From the NCBI GenBank assembly GCA_018350325.1, contig JAEVLN010000009.1:2478459-2542458 (forward strand): DNA of 64,000 nt, read 5' to 3'. The position numbers were made by a program, and so were the translations under genes. The stretch is from Globodera rostochiensis (taxonomy: Eukaryota > Nematoda > Chromadorea > Rhabditida > Heteroderidae). Numbering within the stretch: position 1 is the first letter of the stretch; every line of letters begins with the position of its first letter. Below, one piece after another: positions 21,598 to 32,902 of this stretch. The notes beneath the pieces are model-generated. The model was not told the DNA's origin and ran no database searches. It saw nothing but the letters and a program-made list of their open reading frames with translations.

Positions 21598-24500
21598 CGA
21601 TTTTTTTTTCTTTCTCAATAAAATTGTGTGTCTTTTTATTTGACATTTTTTAGTTAATTTTATATTAAATTTTTTTAAAAAGTCAATTCATTTTGCTCTG
21701 AAATCTGATAAAAGAATAAACCGTTCTTACGAGCATAGTTTTGTGCAGGCAGCAGACGTTGAAGCTGTGAAAGTTAAACAGTGCCATTGATTTTTATTTT
21801 AAATGTTATAATATTAATTCGGCATTATGATTGATTATATTTAATGTTAAGTTTTTGTGAATTTGTAGAAGATCATTTTCACTCATTATTACAAAGTTTT
21901 TAAAACAATATTTGAATTTCATTAATTTTCCAATTCAATAAAATGTTATTTTTATTTTAATATTTTTTTGACTAGTTGTATTTGAAATTGTAATGTAGTA
22001 TGCTGCATAGTATTTGAAAATACTGAAAAGTCCGCAAAAAATACAATAATAATTATTTAAGGTGGTTTATCTTGTCATTTATATCCATAAACCAATTAAT
22101 AAATTGTGTCAACGCATCGGCCTCTAAAAAAATATCTTCATTTTTAATCAAAATTTCTTTTGGTATTTTAATTGCCTAATATATTAAAATAAAATGTGAA
22201 TTTTTGAATCGTAAAATCTTAAATTAATTTAAGAATTTTAAAAGCAAATGACACTTTTAAGTGTCTGTAAACTTTTGAATCTTTGGCATAAAATGTCATT
22301 CAATGTTATTTATTGTTACACATAAAACAGCCAATTGATTGGGATCAGCATTTAAGTTAAGAAATATTATTTTTGTGCTGATTTAATCGTCTTCCCTCAG
22401 TGAAATTATTTTTGAACGAAGATATTCATACATTATATGTAGGGCGGCGATTTATATGGAAATCCATATTTTTTTTGCGCACTTGAAATGGCTTCTAAAT
22501 GCCATAAATAGTATTTTTAGCTTTGATTGGAGCTTCTAGAGCACATTTTATAATTCTTAGGGGTGTATTTTTCGTTTTTATTGCATTTTTGTTAAGGAAT
22601 TTTTGAACAATAGCAAAATATGGATAAAAATCGCGAAAGGCTAAGAACAAAAAATTTTTTTCCAGAGATTATAATGATGTTCTAATGTTTTTTATAAATT
22701 GTTTAAACACAAAATTGTTATAAAATTATATAAAGATAGAAAACTAACTATAAGGGAATGTGAAAGGTCATACTTGCAGAACAGCGCGAATTTTGACACG
22801 ACGGCAACAAAGATGTTGCAAAACGAATAAAAGCCAAAAATAAAAAAATTAATAAAAAATAAGAAAGAATTTGTATAAATGCACTAAACAGGAATTAAAT
22901 AAAGTAAATAACTACAAAAACGGGGTGTAGTGTTCGAGACAACTTGGAAACTGTTTGGCAATTTTAACAAAATATTTTAATTTAAAATATTAAATCAACT
23001 GTGAATAAAAATGCAAGTTCTAAATTATTTGCTTTAAAATAAAATTTAAGTTAAATATTCCAGCATTAAAATCTTAATTAGTGAAATTAAAATTGAAAAT
23101 CTAGTTAAACATCAAGAAATAATGTTTTATTTGAAGTGAAAAATTTCTTGTTGGGTTTATCCAAGGATTTACATTTTCGTAAAAATTTTAACAAAACTTA
23201 AAATTACCAACTTTGGGCTAAGCGAGGACTCTCGCGCGTACTTGTTTCCATACATGAGTCTGTCTGAACTTAACAGTTTTCGTGACGTGATTGATGCTTT
23301 TAAACCAAAATATTTAAATACGAACGTTAAAACTTATAACGTCAATTGGCCATGGAAACGACAACAACACAAGTTTTAACATTATTTATTTATTCGATCC
23401 TCAATTAAATATTAATAATAATTTTTTAATTTTTTCATCACGGCTACAAGCTCCCGCATGCGCCGGATTTTTTGTCCAAAACCCAATTCAAATCCAAGGA
23501 AGTTGAGTAATATAGAGGAAAAAAAAATTAACAAATGAATATTTTTTATTAAAACCATAAATTTATTAATTTTCAAAACTCTAAAACTTTTTTTAAAATT
23601 ATATAATGTTAAAAAGAAAAAACAAATCCTTAAACAACAAAAAAGAAGGCTCTATTTAAATAAAACTACTTTTAATCAATATAAAAATCATTATTAATAG
23701 AAGATAAAATAATTTGCCGAATTTCTATCAACTATAATTGAACTTTAATTGCAGTTTGATAATGTCCAAATTTAGTCCGCAATGAACATAAATTATTAAA
23801 TTAAGCAATTGTTTTCAATCATTTGTTTTGTTGATTGATAATGATTTGTCTTTTTAATTATTTAAGCCAAGATGATATAATCAGCGGCTAACTTAATTCA
23901 TCAATGATAAAAGTCATTTCAAAAACTATATTTAAAAAATCAAACTAATTTATTAATTCATTTTAAATATTAAGAAAATAAAATCTGAAAATAAAAATAT
24001 TTGGTCACAAACTAAGGTTAATGAAATGAATTTTTTTAGCACTATTTTTAAAATTAAATGACTTAGGTTTTTTGGACTTTTGTTTTTTTTAATTTTTTGA
24101 TCTTATTTTTAATTTATTTTGATTTATTTTTTAGAATTGTTGCTAAATTTTTTTATCGAAATGCAAAGCAAACATACAGAAATTAATTAAAAGTTTTGAA
24201 ACTATATCTGCTAATGAAGAAATTTATTTTCATATTATTATTTATTAATTTGTTTTTTGAAAGTACGCTATTTTGCTTATTTTGGTTTGAGTGTAAAATC
24301 TTGACATCATAAATATTAATTAAAGAGAAGATTAATTATGTTTTAATTTAGAATTGGGAAGCAGGGGGGCGATAAAAATCTGTCGCTTCTGTCCGCGACA
24401 AAAAAAGAAAACATTATAAATGATTTTTACTAACTTTTTTGGCGTTTTTTTAACTATTTATTTTTATTACTTTATTTTTCATTTTAAAATCGACGTTATT

Positions 24501-24835
24501 TATTTTATTTTGGCTTTTGTTAGCATAGGTCCCGTGCTTTTTTAATTGCGTTGTTATTAATAATTTATACGTATTTGAGTTTCAGCCAACCTGAAAAATA
24601 CGAATTTAAATTTTTATTATTTAAATAACATTAAGCAATGTATATGAAAACGAACAGAACTATTAAATTATTAAAAGATAATCTTGAAGATTATTAGAAT
24701 CGATAAAGAATTTAATATTGAAACCAGACGCGCGCTTTATCTCCTATTGCTAACTCAGTACCCTGTAAGGTAGCGGTATAAACAAAAGTGGCACAATCAC
24801 TATAAATAATAGCGCACCCAACCAAAACGAACACC

Positions 24836-25138
24836 ATGCTAGCCCTAATAGTTTTGTTGAAAATTACCTACAATAAGTTTGGAGAGATTGCTCAGAGAGG
24901 TGCTCCTATGCAATTTTTAGACAAAATGTATCCATGTCGCGAAGAAGACGTTCTCCATTTGCCTTGCATCTGGTCAAGGGCCAAGGATCGGTTACCATTA
25001 ACCGGCGGGAGCTTTTGGCCTATTCCCCAACGGAAGCAGAAAATAAAACAAAATTCTCTAATAGCCACCGCGCACCACTGGGATGATGCAGCAGAGACGA
25101 TCCTATTGAATTTTACAAAGGGAACCGGTATGGTATAA
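24836..25138 (+). CDS. Conserved 100-aa ORF with a TilS-like motif (copy in A2)
   Basis: This ATG-to-TAA frame lies in an island whose G+C is about twice that of the flanks. Residues about 75-97 include IATAHHWDDAAETILL followed by a KGTG. This resembles the HH-x-DD-x-x-ET motif of the second conserved block of tRNA(Ile)-lysidine synthetase, which makes lysidine on the CAU anticodon. The N-terminal SGG-x-DS P-loop of that family is absent, and 100 residues is far shorter than a TilS (300 or more). At best it is a fragment or chimera. Residues 1-70 match nothing I know. No ribosome binding site is evident. An overlapping frame (24934-25272) has a competing S9-like reading, and the two are mutually exclusive as full genes. 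Presence in three copies reflects the duplication and is not evidence of selection. Confidence 0.3.
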   Translation: MLALIVLLKITYNKFGEIAQRGAPMQFLDKMYPCREEDVLHLPCIWSRAKDRLPLTGGSFWPIPQRKQKIKQNSLIATAHHWDDAAETILLNFTKGTGMV

Positions 25139-25272
25139 AGTCAGCGGTGGACATGGCCATAGCTAACATGCTTATGGCCAATAATCCTTTAAAAAAAGGA
25201 TGTATATCGTACATGATATATGGCCAAGACAAAATTGGATTAGAAGAGGGAGAAGTGATTCAAACATTTTAA
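24934..25272 (+). CDS. S9-like frame, open only if UGA encodes tryptophan (A2)
   Basis: The 113-codon frame runs from ATG 24934 to TAA 25270-25272 with one in-frame TGA, codon 51, at 25084-25086. Ribosomal protein S9 binds 16S rRNA in the small-subunit head. The S9 resemblance has two parts. Near the N-terminus, RRRR then LVKGQGSVTINRREL and a Tyr match the family pattern G-x-G-x-(I/V)-x-(I/V)-N-(G/K)-(R/K). Near the C-terminus, GI-x-x-A is followed about 35 residues later by KIGL and then by Q-x-F near the end, close to the spacing in S9. Against it: the centre (codons 35-65) does not align, the usual basic Arg/Lys tail is replaced by an acidic LEEGE, and the conserved Arg of the A-R-V motif is missing. 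If genuine it would imply a UGA=Trp code. A weaker DapE-like reading of the last 45 codons was also considered. Confidence 0.3.
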
Positions 25273-28200
25273 TGTCACTATATATTTTGAAAAAAATTCC
25301 AATCTGTAAACATTTTTTTTCGTTATTTTGATTAACATTGGCTTGGAAATATTTCTTTTACAATTAATTCAAATTTTATTGGCCTAAACTTTATAATTTA
25401 AATGCGCCATGTGACGATTAGCTTCACAAAAAATTTAAAAAATTGATCAAAAATAAATTCATAACAAATAAATAATATAACAGATCATTACTATTGGAAG
25501 GGTGGCTTAATCAATTTTTTATTCAGTGAAAGTAAAAAAAATCTACGTAAAAATTTGATTTCATTTAAAAATATATTAATTAACATACAGAGCTCGTGTT
25601 TTGATTACGAATGCGGCCATGAAATAGGCTTATGGGTTGTCATTTAATTCATAATTCTAATAATCATTGAATAAAGTAGCCGGTAACTTTTTCACAATAT
25701 TGAAATAGTCCAAAGTAAGACAAATTATAATGCTAATCAAAAATCAAAATATAGTAGTAACCTCATAAGTATAAAAAACAAATTTTTATAATTAAGTCTA
25801 AGATAAAAAGTTTCAAATGTTAAATCGTAAAACCGAAAGATAAATGATTGTACATCACGATGAAACAGAAATGGTTCCAAGAACATGATGGCACCAGCTG
25901 ACCGTTAAATATTTTTAATGTACTCAAAATTTACATCTTTAACATTTAATAAAACAGCGTTGGAGGATGAAACTGGTATTGAATAAAATGATTAAGTGAA
26001 ATAAAAAGAGGGATTATTCGAAGGAAAAGGTAGGTGATGCAAAAAATAAAATATCCTCAAAAACAAAAATAAGAAATCTAGTGAGAGACTTTTTGTAAGA
26101 ATTAAATAACACTTATTTAAATAATAAAGTTCTTTTTAAAAGATGCTATTATAATTATTCTGAAATTAATATGAAATAAACTGCAATAATTAAAATAACA
26201 ACAGCACTAAATATATAAAAAAGCACAGGTCGTGAAGACTGCATCTACTACTTATATTCCTTGAAGCTCAGCTGTAACACCAACCATGAAAAGTTCGGCA
26301 TAAAATTATTTATTTAAATAAATTGTTAAAAATAACGGAACCCATAAACGGCAAGTTTTGAATCGATCTCAAAGACAAAGTTAAAGGCCTATGCCTGAAG
26401 ACGATGAATGTTTTAATGTTTAAACAGAAAAATTTGTAGGTGATAAATAACAACTAATTTAAAGAGAAAAACGGTACAAGAATTAAACATTTATAAATGT
26501 CGAACATGTAATTGCTTCTAATCTCGTTAAATTTAAAAACTATATTCGCACTAAAGACCAATTTTTTATTCATTAATGCTTAAAATAAATTTGCATATTG
26601 TAAATTATTTATCATTGTCGCGCCTGCTAAGGCTGAAACAAAAATTTTAAATCTGAGGGGAAAAGCCTATAAGAAAATAAAAAAATTAAATAAATCGAAT
26701 CAAAAATAAAATGAATCTTAAACAAAGCAAAACTTAATTAAGATAGCGATAAAGATAAAGTTAATATATCAACAAACAAAAAAAGAATGATAAATCAATA
26801 AAGATTACTTTTTCCAATCAATTTAAGGCTGAGATTAAATTTGTGGATATGCAATGCAGTATTAAAAACATTAAGAATATTTGTTAAAAGATATATTTTG
26901 ATAAGTAAAATATTAAAGCCAAGACCAACCAATTGGGGTTCTCTGGATTAGGTTATGGTTTGGGCTACAATTTTTTCGTCATTCTTCAATAAATAATAAA
27001 AGTAAATTATGAGACTGATCCAAAACAATACAAAAGCTATTTTAATCAGAAATAAATCAAAATGGTAATTCTTAAATGTTGTAAAATCAAAAATCTTTTA
27101 AAATATAACTTTTTAATGAGAATAATTTAACTATTATTAGTTTGTTGAAAGTAGCAAATACGAACCGAGTAAAAAAATCAATCAATTTGAAAAAGAAAAT
27201 TAATTATTAAAAATGATTGATTAACGAGGGGATTTGTTTTGTGATTGATATTTTTTAAAAATCGATTTATTATTATTAGTTTCTCATTATTATCATGGAT
27301 TGTTAGATTATAAAATTACAAAATACTCTTTTCTGAGACTTATTGTTTTTTCTAAAACATTTTAATATTTGTTTTTGCTTGCAATTTCTGCCTGACGCGT
27401 TTTTTAGTTTAATCATTCTGCACCTGATTTGCACTCTTTATAGACAAATATTTTTGCAAGCCTTTATTATTATTATTATTATTTTTTAAAATTATATTGT
27501 TTCTTCGCATTCGCTTCGGGCATGTGAAATGGAGTCCACAACCTTTCGTTGTTAACTTTTTGTCGGCAAATAACCTCTTTTAATTAGCGATTTCTTTTTT
27601 GTTGGCTTCCTCGCCCGTTTGCCGTTGGCAGTTCATTTTATAAGTTGATAATTATTGATAAAAGTAAATTTTTACACTTTAATTTCTAACCCTTCTTGAT
27701 TCTTTCATAATATGGTTAAGCGTTTACAATTATTGATTTATTCTATTTTTGTTCTACGATAGGCGCCATTCTGCCCTTGTTCGGCCATGATATGCATTTT
27801 TAAAATTTTCAAATATTATATAAATTAGTTTATTTTAACATTTAGCTTTTTTTATTTTAAACAATTTAGATTTGGATCTGGGAATTAAATTTTATTCAAA
27901 AGAAATGCAGTTTTAGCCTTAAGTGTCATTAAATTTGTTTATGAATTTTAAAGTAATTTAATAAGGCAATCTTTTTTTCTATAATATATCAGCGAATTTA
28001 TATTTAGGGTTTATGTTTAAAAATACGTATAGAGTTCCTTATCATTCATTGCATTTTAAACACTTTCACATAGCCAAATTTTTTTTTGGATAATTAAGCA
28101 TTTTTTATCGACACCAATTTTATTGCAAAATACTCGAACTAAACTTTTTCCTAATTAATTCAATGACATAGAAATCATTATAATGCAACCTTTTTATTTT

Positions 28201-31200
28201 GTATGCCTTAATTGGCGCGTTCCAGAAAATTTGTTTGGACCAGCCTTCACCACTCTAATGCCTCAATTTCTCCAAAGTGATTTGCGATTTCTGCACAATA
28301 AATGTTAAGAAAAGAGCCAAATTTATAATTCTTTTTTTATTTTATTATTTAAATGCTTATTAAACCCTTTTTTTATCCTTTCGCTTTTTAATTCTACTAA
28401 TTTGTTTAAACAGGCACTCATTCTTAGTTATAAGTCGATTCAAAGTGCTTTCCAAATAATAAACTATAATAAATATTTTTTAAATTGCAACATTTTAAAT
28501 ATTTATATTCATTTATTAATAAAAACGCCAAGTAATGTTTAAAATTATTTTTTATTTACCGGTACCTTTTTGTCATTATAAAACCTTTTTTTTAAAAGTT
28601 AACAGAACTTTTTACATAATAAATTTAAAAAAAAACCCTTTCATTTATTTTTATCGTAAAAGAATTTTAATTTAATTTTTGTTGCGGAACGTTTTAGGAC
28701 TCAAGTTAACATAAGAATTTTATATCAATAATTTAAAGTTTCTGTTGGCTATTCATGTATGAATAATTCTATTTTAATTAAATATAATGCATTTTTACTC
28801 TTATGAAATTGATATTGCCTAGCCTTGGTGGCCCTTTTGTTACCGCGCTAATTTCTTGTTTCTTGTAGATTTTAATTAGTTTTTTATTCTTTTTATATTT
28901 GCGTTTTTTATTAATGGTTTCATTTAATACATGTAATTAGAATTATCCTCTTTTATTTTATTTGTCTTTTAACTAAGAATATAGAATTTATTTAAAAATT
29001 TTTAAATATTTAATTTATATTACTGTAATTTTTTTTAATTTTTGACGAACTGCTTCAATAATTTATTATTTGAAAATATATCTCGAATCTTATACTGATT
29101 CAACGTTACCTTCACTGCTGCTTGTAGAAAATATGCATTTAAAAAAAACAAAATTATAAACTTTTTAACATTTGTACATGATTGATAAATAAAATATAAT
29201 GAAAATGAATTAAATAATTCAACTATAAACGATATTATAAAATTAAAAAAATTTTGTTTTTAAAGATTATGTGAGAGAGAGTCAATGTCCTCTCAACCCT
29301 CGAAATTTATAAATGAATTTAATTGACATATTTATTTATTAGCTTATTTAGATAGATGTAATAAAAATAAATTTGAAATGATTTAATTTACAAATTCGGA
29401 CTAACGCCAAGATTCAATCTTTGTTATCTTCAAATTAGTAATTTTATGGTAAGATTGATTATATTTAATGTTAAGTTTTTGTGAATTTGTAGAAGATCAT
29501 TTTCACTCATTATTACAAAGTTTTTAAAACAATATTTGAATTTCATTAATTTTCCAATTCAATAAAATGTTATTTTTATTTTAATATTTTTTTGACTAGT
29601 TGTATTTGAAATTGTAATGTAGTATGCTGCATAGTATTTGAAAATACTGAAAAGTCCGCAAAAAATACAATAATAATTATTTAAGGTGGTTTATCTTGTC
29701 ATTTATATCCATAAACCAATTAATAAATTGTGTCAACGCATCGGCCTCTAAAAAAATATCTTCATTTTTAATCAAAATTTCTTTTGGTATTTTAATTGCC
29801 TAATATATTAAAATAAAATGTGAATTTTTGAATCGTAAAATCTTAAATTAATTTAAGAATTTTAAAAGCAAATGACACTTTTAAGTGTCTGTAAACTTTT
29901 GAATCTTTGGCATAAAATGTCATTCAATGTTATTTATTGTTACACATAAAACAGCCAATTGATTGGGATCAGCATTTAAGTTAAGAAATATTATTTTTGT
30001 GCTGATTTAATCGTCTTCCCTCAGTGAAATTATTTTTGAACGAAGATATTCATACATTATATGTAGGGCGGCGATTTATATGGAAATCCATATTTTTTTT
30101 GCGCACTTGAAATGGCTTCTAAATGCCATAAATAGTATTTTTAGCTTTGATTGGAGCTTCTAGAGCACATTTTATAATTCTTAGGGGTGTATTTTTCGTT
30201 TTTATTGCATTTTTGTTAAGGAATTTTTGAACAATAGCAAAATATGGATAAAAATCGCGAAAGGCTAAGAACAAAAAATTTTTTTCCAGAGATTATAATG
30301 ATGTTCTAATGTTTTTTATAAATTGTTTAAACACAAAATTGTTATAAAATTATATAAAGATAGAAAACTAACTATAAGGGAATGTGAAAGGTCATACTTG
30401 CAGAACAGCGCGAATTTTGACACGACGGCAACAAAGATGTTGCAAAACGAATAAAAGCCAAAAATAAAAAAATTAATAAAAAATAAGAAAGAATTTGTAT
30501 AAATGCACTAAACAGGAATTAAATAAAGTAAATAACTACAAAAACGGGGTGTAGTGTTCGAGACAACTTGGAAACTGTTTGGCAATTTTAACAAAATATT
30601 TTAATTTAAAATATTAAATCAACTGTGAATAAAAATGCAAGTTCTAAATTATTTGCTTTAAAATAAAATTTAAGTTAAATATTCCAGCAATAAAATCTTA
30701 ATTAGTGAAATTAAAATTGAAAATCTAGTTAAACATCAAGAAATAATGTTTTATTTGAAGTGAAAAATTTCTTGTTGGGTTTATCCAAAGATTTACATTT
30801 TCGTAAAAATTTTAACAAAACTTAAAATTACCAACTTTGGGCTAAGCGAGGACTCTCGCGCGTACTTGTTTCCATACATGAGTCTGTCTGAAATTAACAG
30901 TTTTCGTGACGTGATTGATGCTTTTAAACCAAAATATTTAAATACGAACGTTAAAACTTATAACGTCAATTGGCCATGGAAACGACAACAACACAAGTTT
31001 TAACATTATTTATTTATTCGATCCTCAATTAAATATTAATAATAATTTTTTAATTTTTTCATCACGGCTACAAGCTCCCGCATGCGCCGGATTTTTTGTC
31101 CAAAACCCAATTCAAATCAAGGAAGTTGAGTAATATAGAGGAAAAAAAATTAACAAATGAATATTTTTTTATTAAAACCATAAATTTATTAATTTTCAAA

Positions 31201-32465
31201 ATCTCTAAAACTTTTTTTAAAATTATATAATGTTAAAAAGAAAAAACAAATCCTTAAACAACAAAAAAGAAGGCTCTATTTAAATAAAACTACTTTTAAT
31301 CAATATAAAAATCATTATTAATAGAAGATAAAATAATTTGCCGAATTTCTATCAACTATAATTGAACTTTAATTGCAGTTTGATAATGTCCAAATTTAGT
31401 CCGCAATGAACATAAATTATTAAATTAAGCAATTGTTTTCAATCATTTGTTTTGTTGATTGATAATGATTTGTCTTTTTAATTATTTAAGCCAAGATGAT
31501 ATAATCAGCGGCTAACTTAATTCATCAATGATAAAAGTCATTTCAAAACTATATTTAAAAAATCAAACTAATTTATTAATTCATTTTTAAATATTAAGAA
31601 AATAAAAATCTGAAAATAAAAATATTTGGTCACAAACTAAGGTTAATGTAAATGAATTTTTTTAGCAACTATTTTTAAAATTAAATGACTTAGGTTTTTT
31701 GGACTTTTGTTTTTTTTAATTTTTTGATCTTATTTTTAATTTATTTTGATTTATTTTTTAGAATTGTTGCTAAATTTTTTTATCGAAATGCAAAGCAAAC
31801 ATACAGAAATTAATTAAAAGTTTTGAAACTATATCTGCTAATGAAGAAATTTATTTTCATATTATTATTTATTAATTTGTTTTTTGAAAGTACGCTATTT
31901 TGCTTATTTTGGTTTGAGTGTAAAATCTTGACATCATAAATATTAATTAAAGAGAAGATTAATTATGTTTTAATTTAGAATTGGGAAGCAGGGGGGCGAT
32001 AAAAATCTGTCGCTTCTGTCCGCGACAAAAAAAGAAAACATTATAAATGATTTTTACTAACTTTTTTGGCGTTTTTTTAACTATTTATTTTTATTACTTT
32101 ATTTTTCATTTTAAAATCGACGTTATTAGTTTTATTTTGGCTTTTGTTAGCATAGGTCCCGTGCTTTTTTAATTGCGTTGTTATTAATGAATTTTATACG
32201 TATTTGAGTTTCAGCCAACCTGAAAAATACGAATTTAAAATTTTTATTATTTAAATAACATTAAGCAATGTATATGAAAACGAACAGAACTATTAAATTA
32301 TTAAAAGATAATCTTGAAGATTATTAGAATCGATAAAGAATTTAATATTGAAACCAGACGCGCGCTTTATCTCCTATTGCTAACTCAGTACCCTGTAAGG
32401 TAGCGGTATAAACAAAAGTGGCACAATCACTATAAATAATAGCGCACCCAACCAAAACGAACACC

Positions 32466-32768
32466 ATGCTAGCCCTAATAGTTTTGTTGAAAATTACCTA
32501 CAATAAGTTTGGAGAGATTGCTCAGAGAGGTGCTCCTATGCAATTTTTAGACAAAATGTATCCATGTCGCGAAGAAGACGTTCTCCATTTGCCTTGCATC
32601 TGGTCAAGGGCCAAGGATCGGTTACCATTAACCGGCGGGAGCTTTTGGCCTATTCCCCAACGGAAGCAGAAAATAAAACAAAATTCTCTAATAGCCACCG
32701 CGCACACCTGGGATGATGCAGCAGAGACGATCCTATTGAATTTTACAAAGGGAACCGGTATGGTATAA
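32466..32768 (+). CDS. Conserved 100-aa ORF with a TilS-like motif (copy in A3)
   Basis: This is the A3 duplicate of the ORF at 24836, with the same start, length and frame. It differs by one residue: the HH of the TilS-like motif reads HT, because CACCAC has become CACACC. A His in that motif is well conserved in the TilS family, so this copy would be damaged at that site if the reading were right. A1 carries the same HT form, which suggests either that HT is the older state or that a change was shared between non-adjacent copies. The flanking sequence matches A2 through 32902. Confidence 0.27.
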   Translation: MLALIVLLKITYNKFGEIAQRGAPMQFLDKMYPCREEDVLHLPCIWSRAKDRLPLTGGSFWPIPQRKQKIKQNSLIATAHTWDDAAETILLNFTKGTGMV

Positions 32769-32902
32769 AGTCAGCGGTGGACATGGCCATAGCTAACATG
32801 CTTATGGCCAATAATCCTTTAAAAAAAGGATGTATATCGTACATGATATATGGCCAAGACAAAATTGGATTAGAAGAGGGAGAGGTGATTCAAACATTTT
32901 AA
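32564..32902 (+). CDS. S9-like frame with in-frame TGA (A3)
   Basis: This is the duplicate of 24934-25272, the same 113-codon length, with its in-frame TGA at 32714-32716 and TAA at 32900-32902. Compared with A2 it has Pro to His at codon 48 and one synonymous GAA to GAG change five codons before the stop. It has no frameshift or premature TAA/TAG, so this frame is preserved in two of three copies. The copies are young, however, and little time for decay has passed. The doubts given for the A2 copy apply here too. Confidence 0.28.

Larger units (their letters stand above)
18648..29452. repeat. Segmental duplication block A, copy 2 (A2), the most complete copy
   Basis: This is a direct repeat of 1-9172 that continues about 58 bp further, to 29452. 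It looks closest to the ancestral layout, because A1 and A3 each lack different parts of it. A3 lacks roughly 25597-26150 and A1 lacks 25203-25875. Its last 7.6 kb (21829-29452) is repeated at once in tandem from 29453. Apart from the features listed separately, the DNA is A/T-rich with frequent stops in all frames. Confidence 0.93.

Noticed and set aside
25138..25272. DapE-like reading of the last 45 codons of the S9-like frame (YG-x-x-SAVDM followed by KGCISYMIYG)
   Set aside because: It resembles the YGRGAVDM and ISFLLT region of succinyl-diaminopimelate desuccinylase, but metal ligands and the rest of the family are missing. The same codons fit S9 spacing better and stay in one frame with the S9-like N-terminus.
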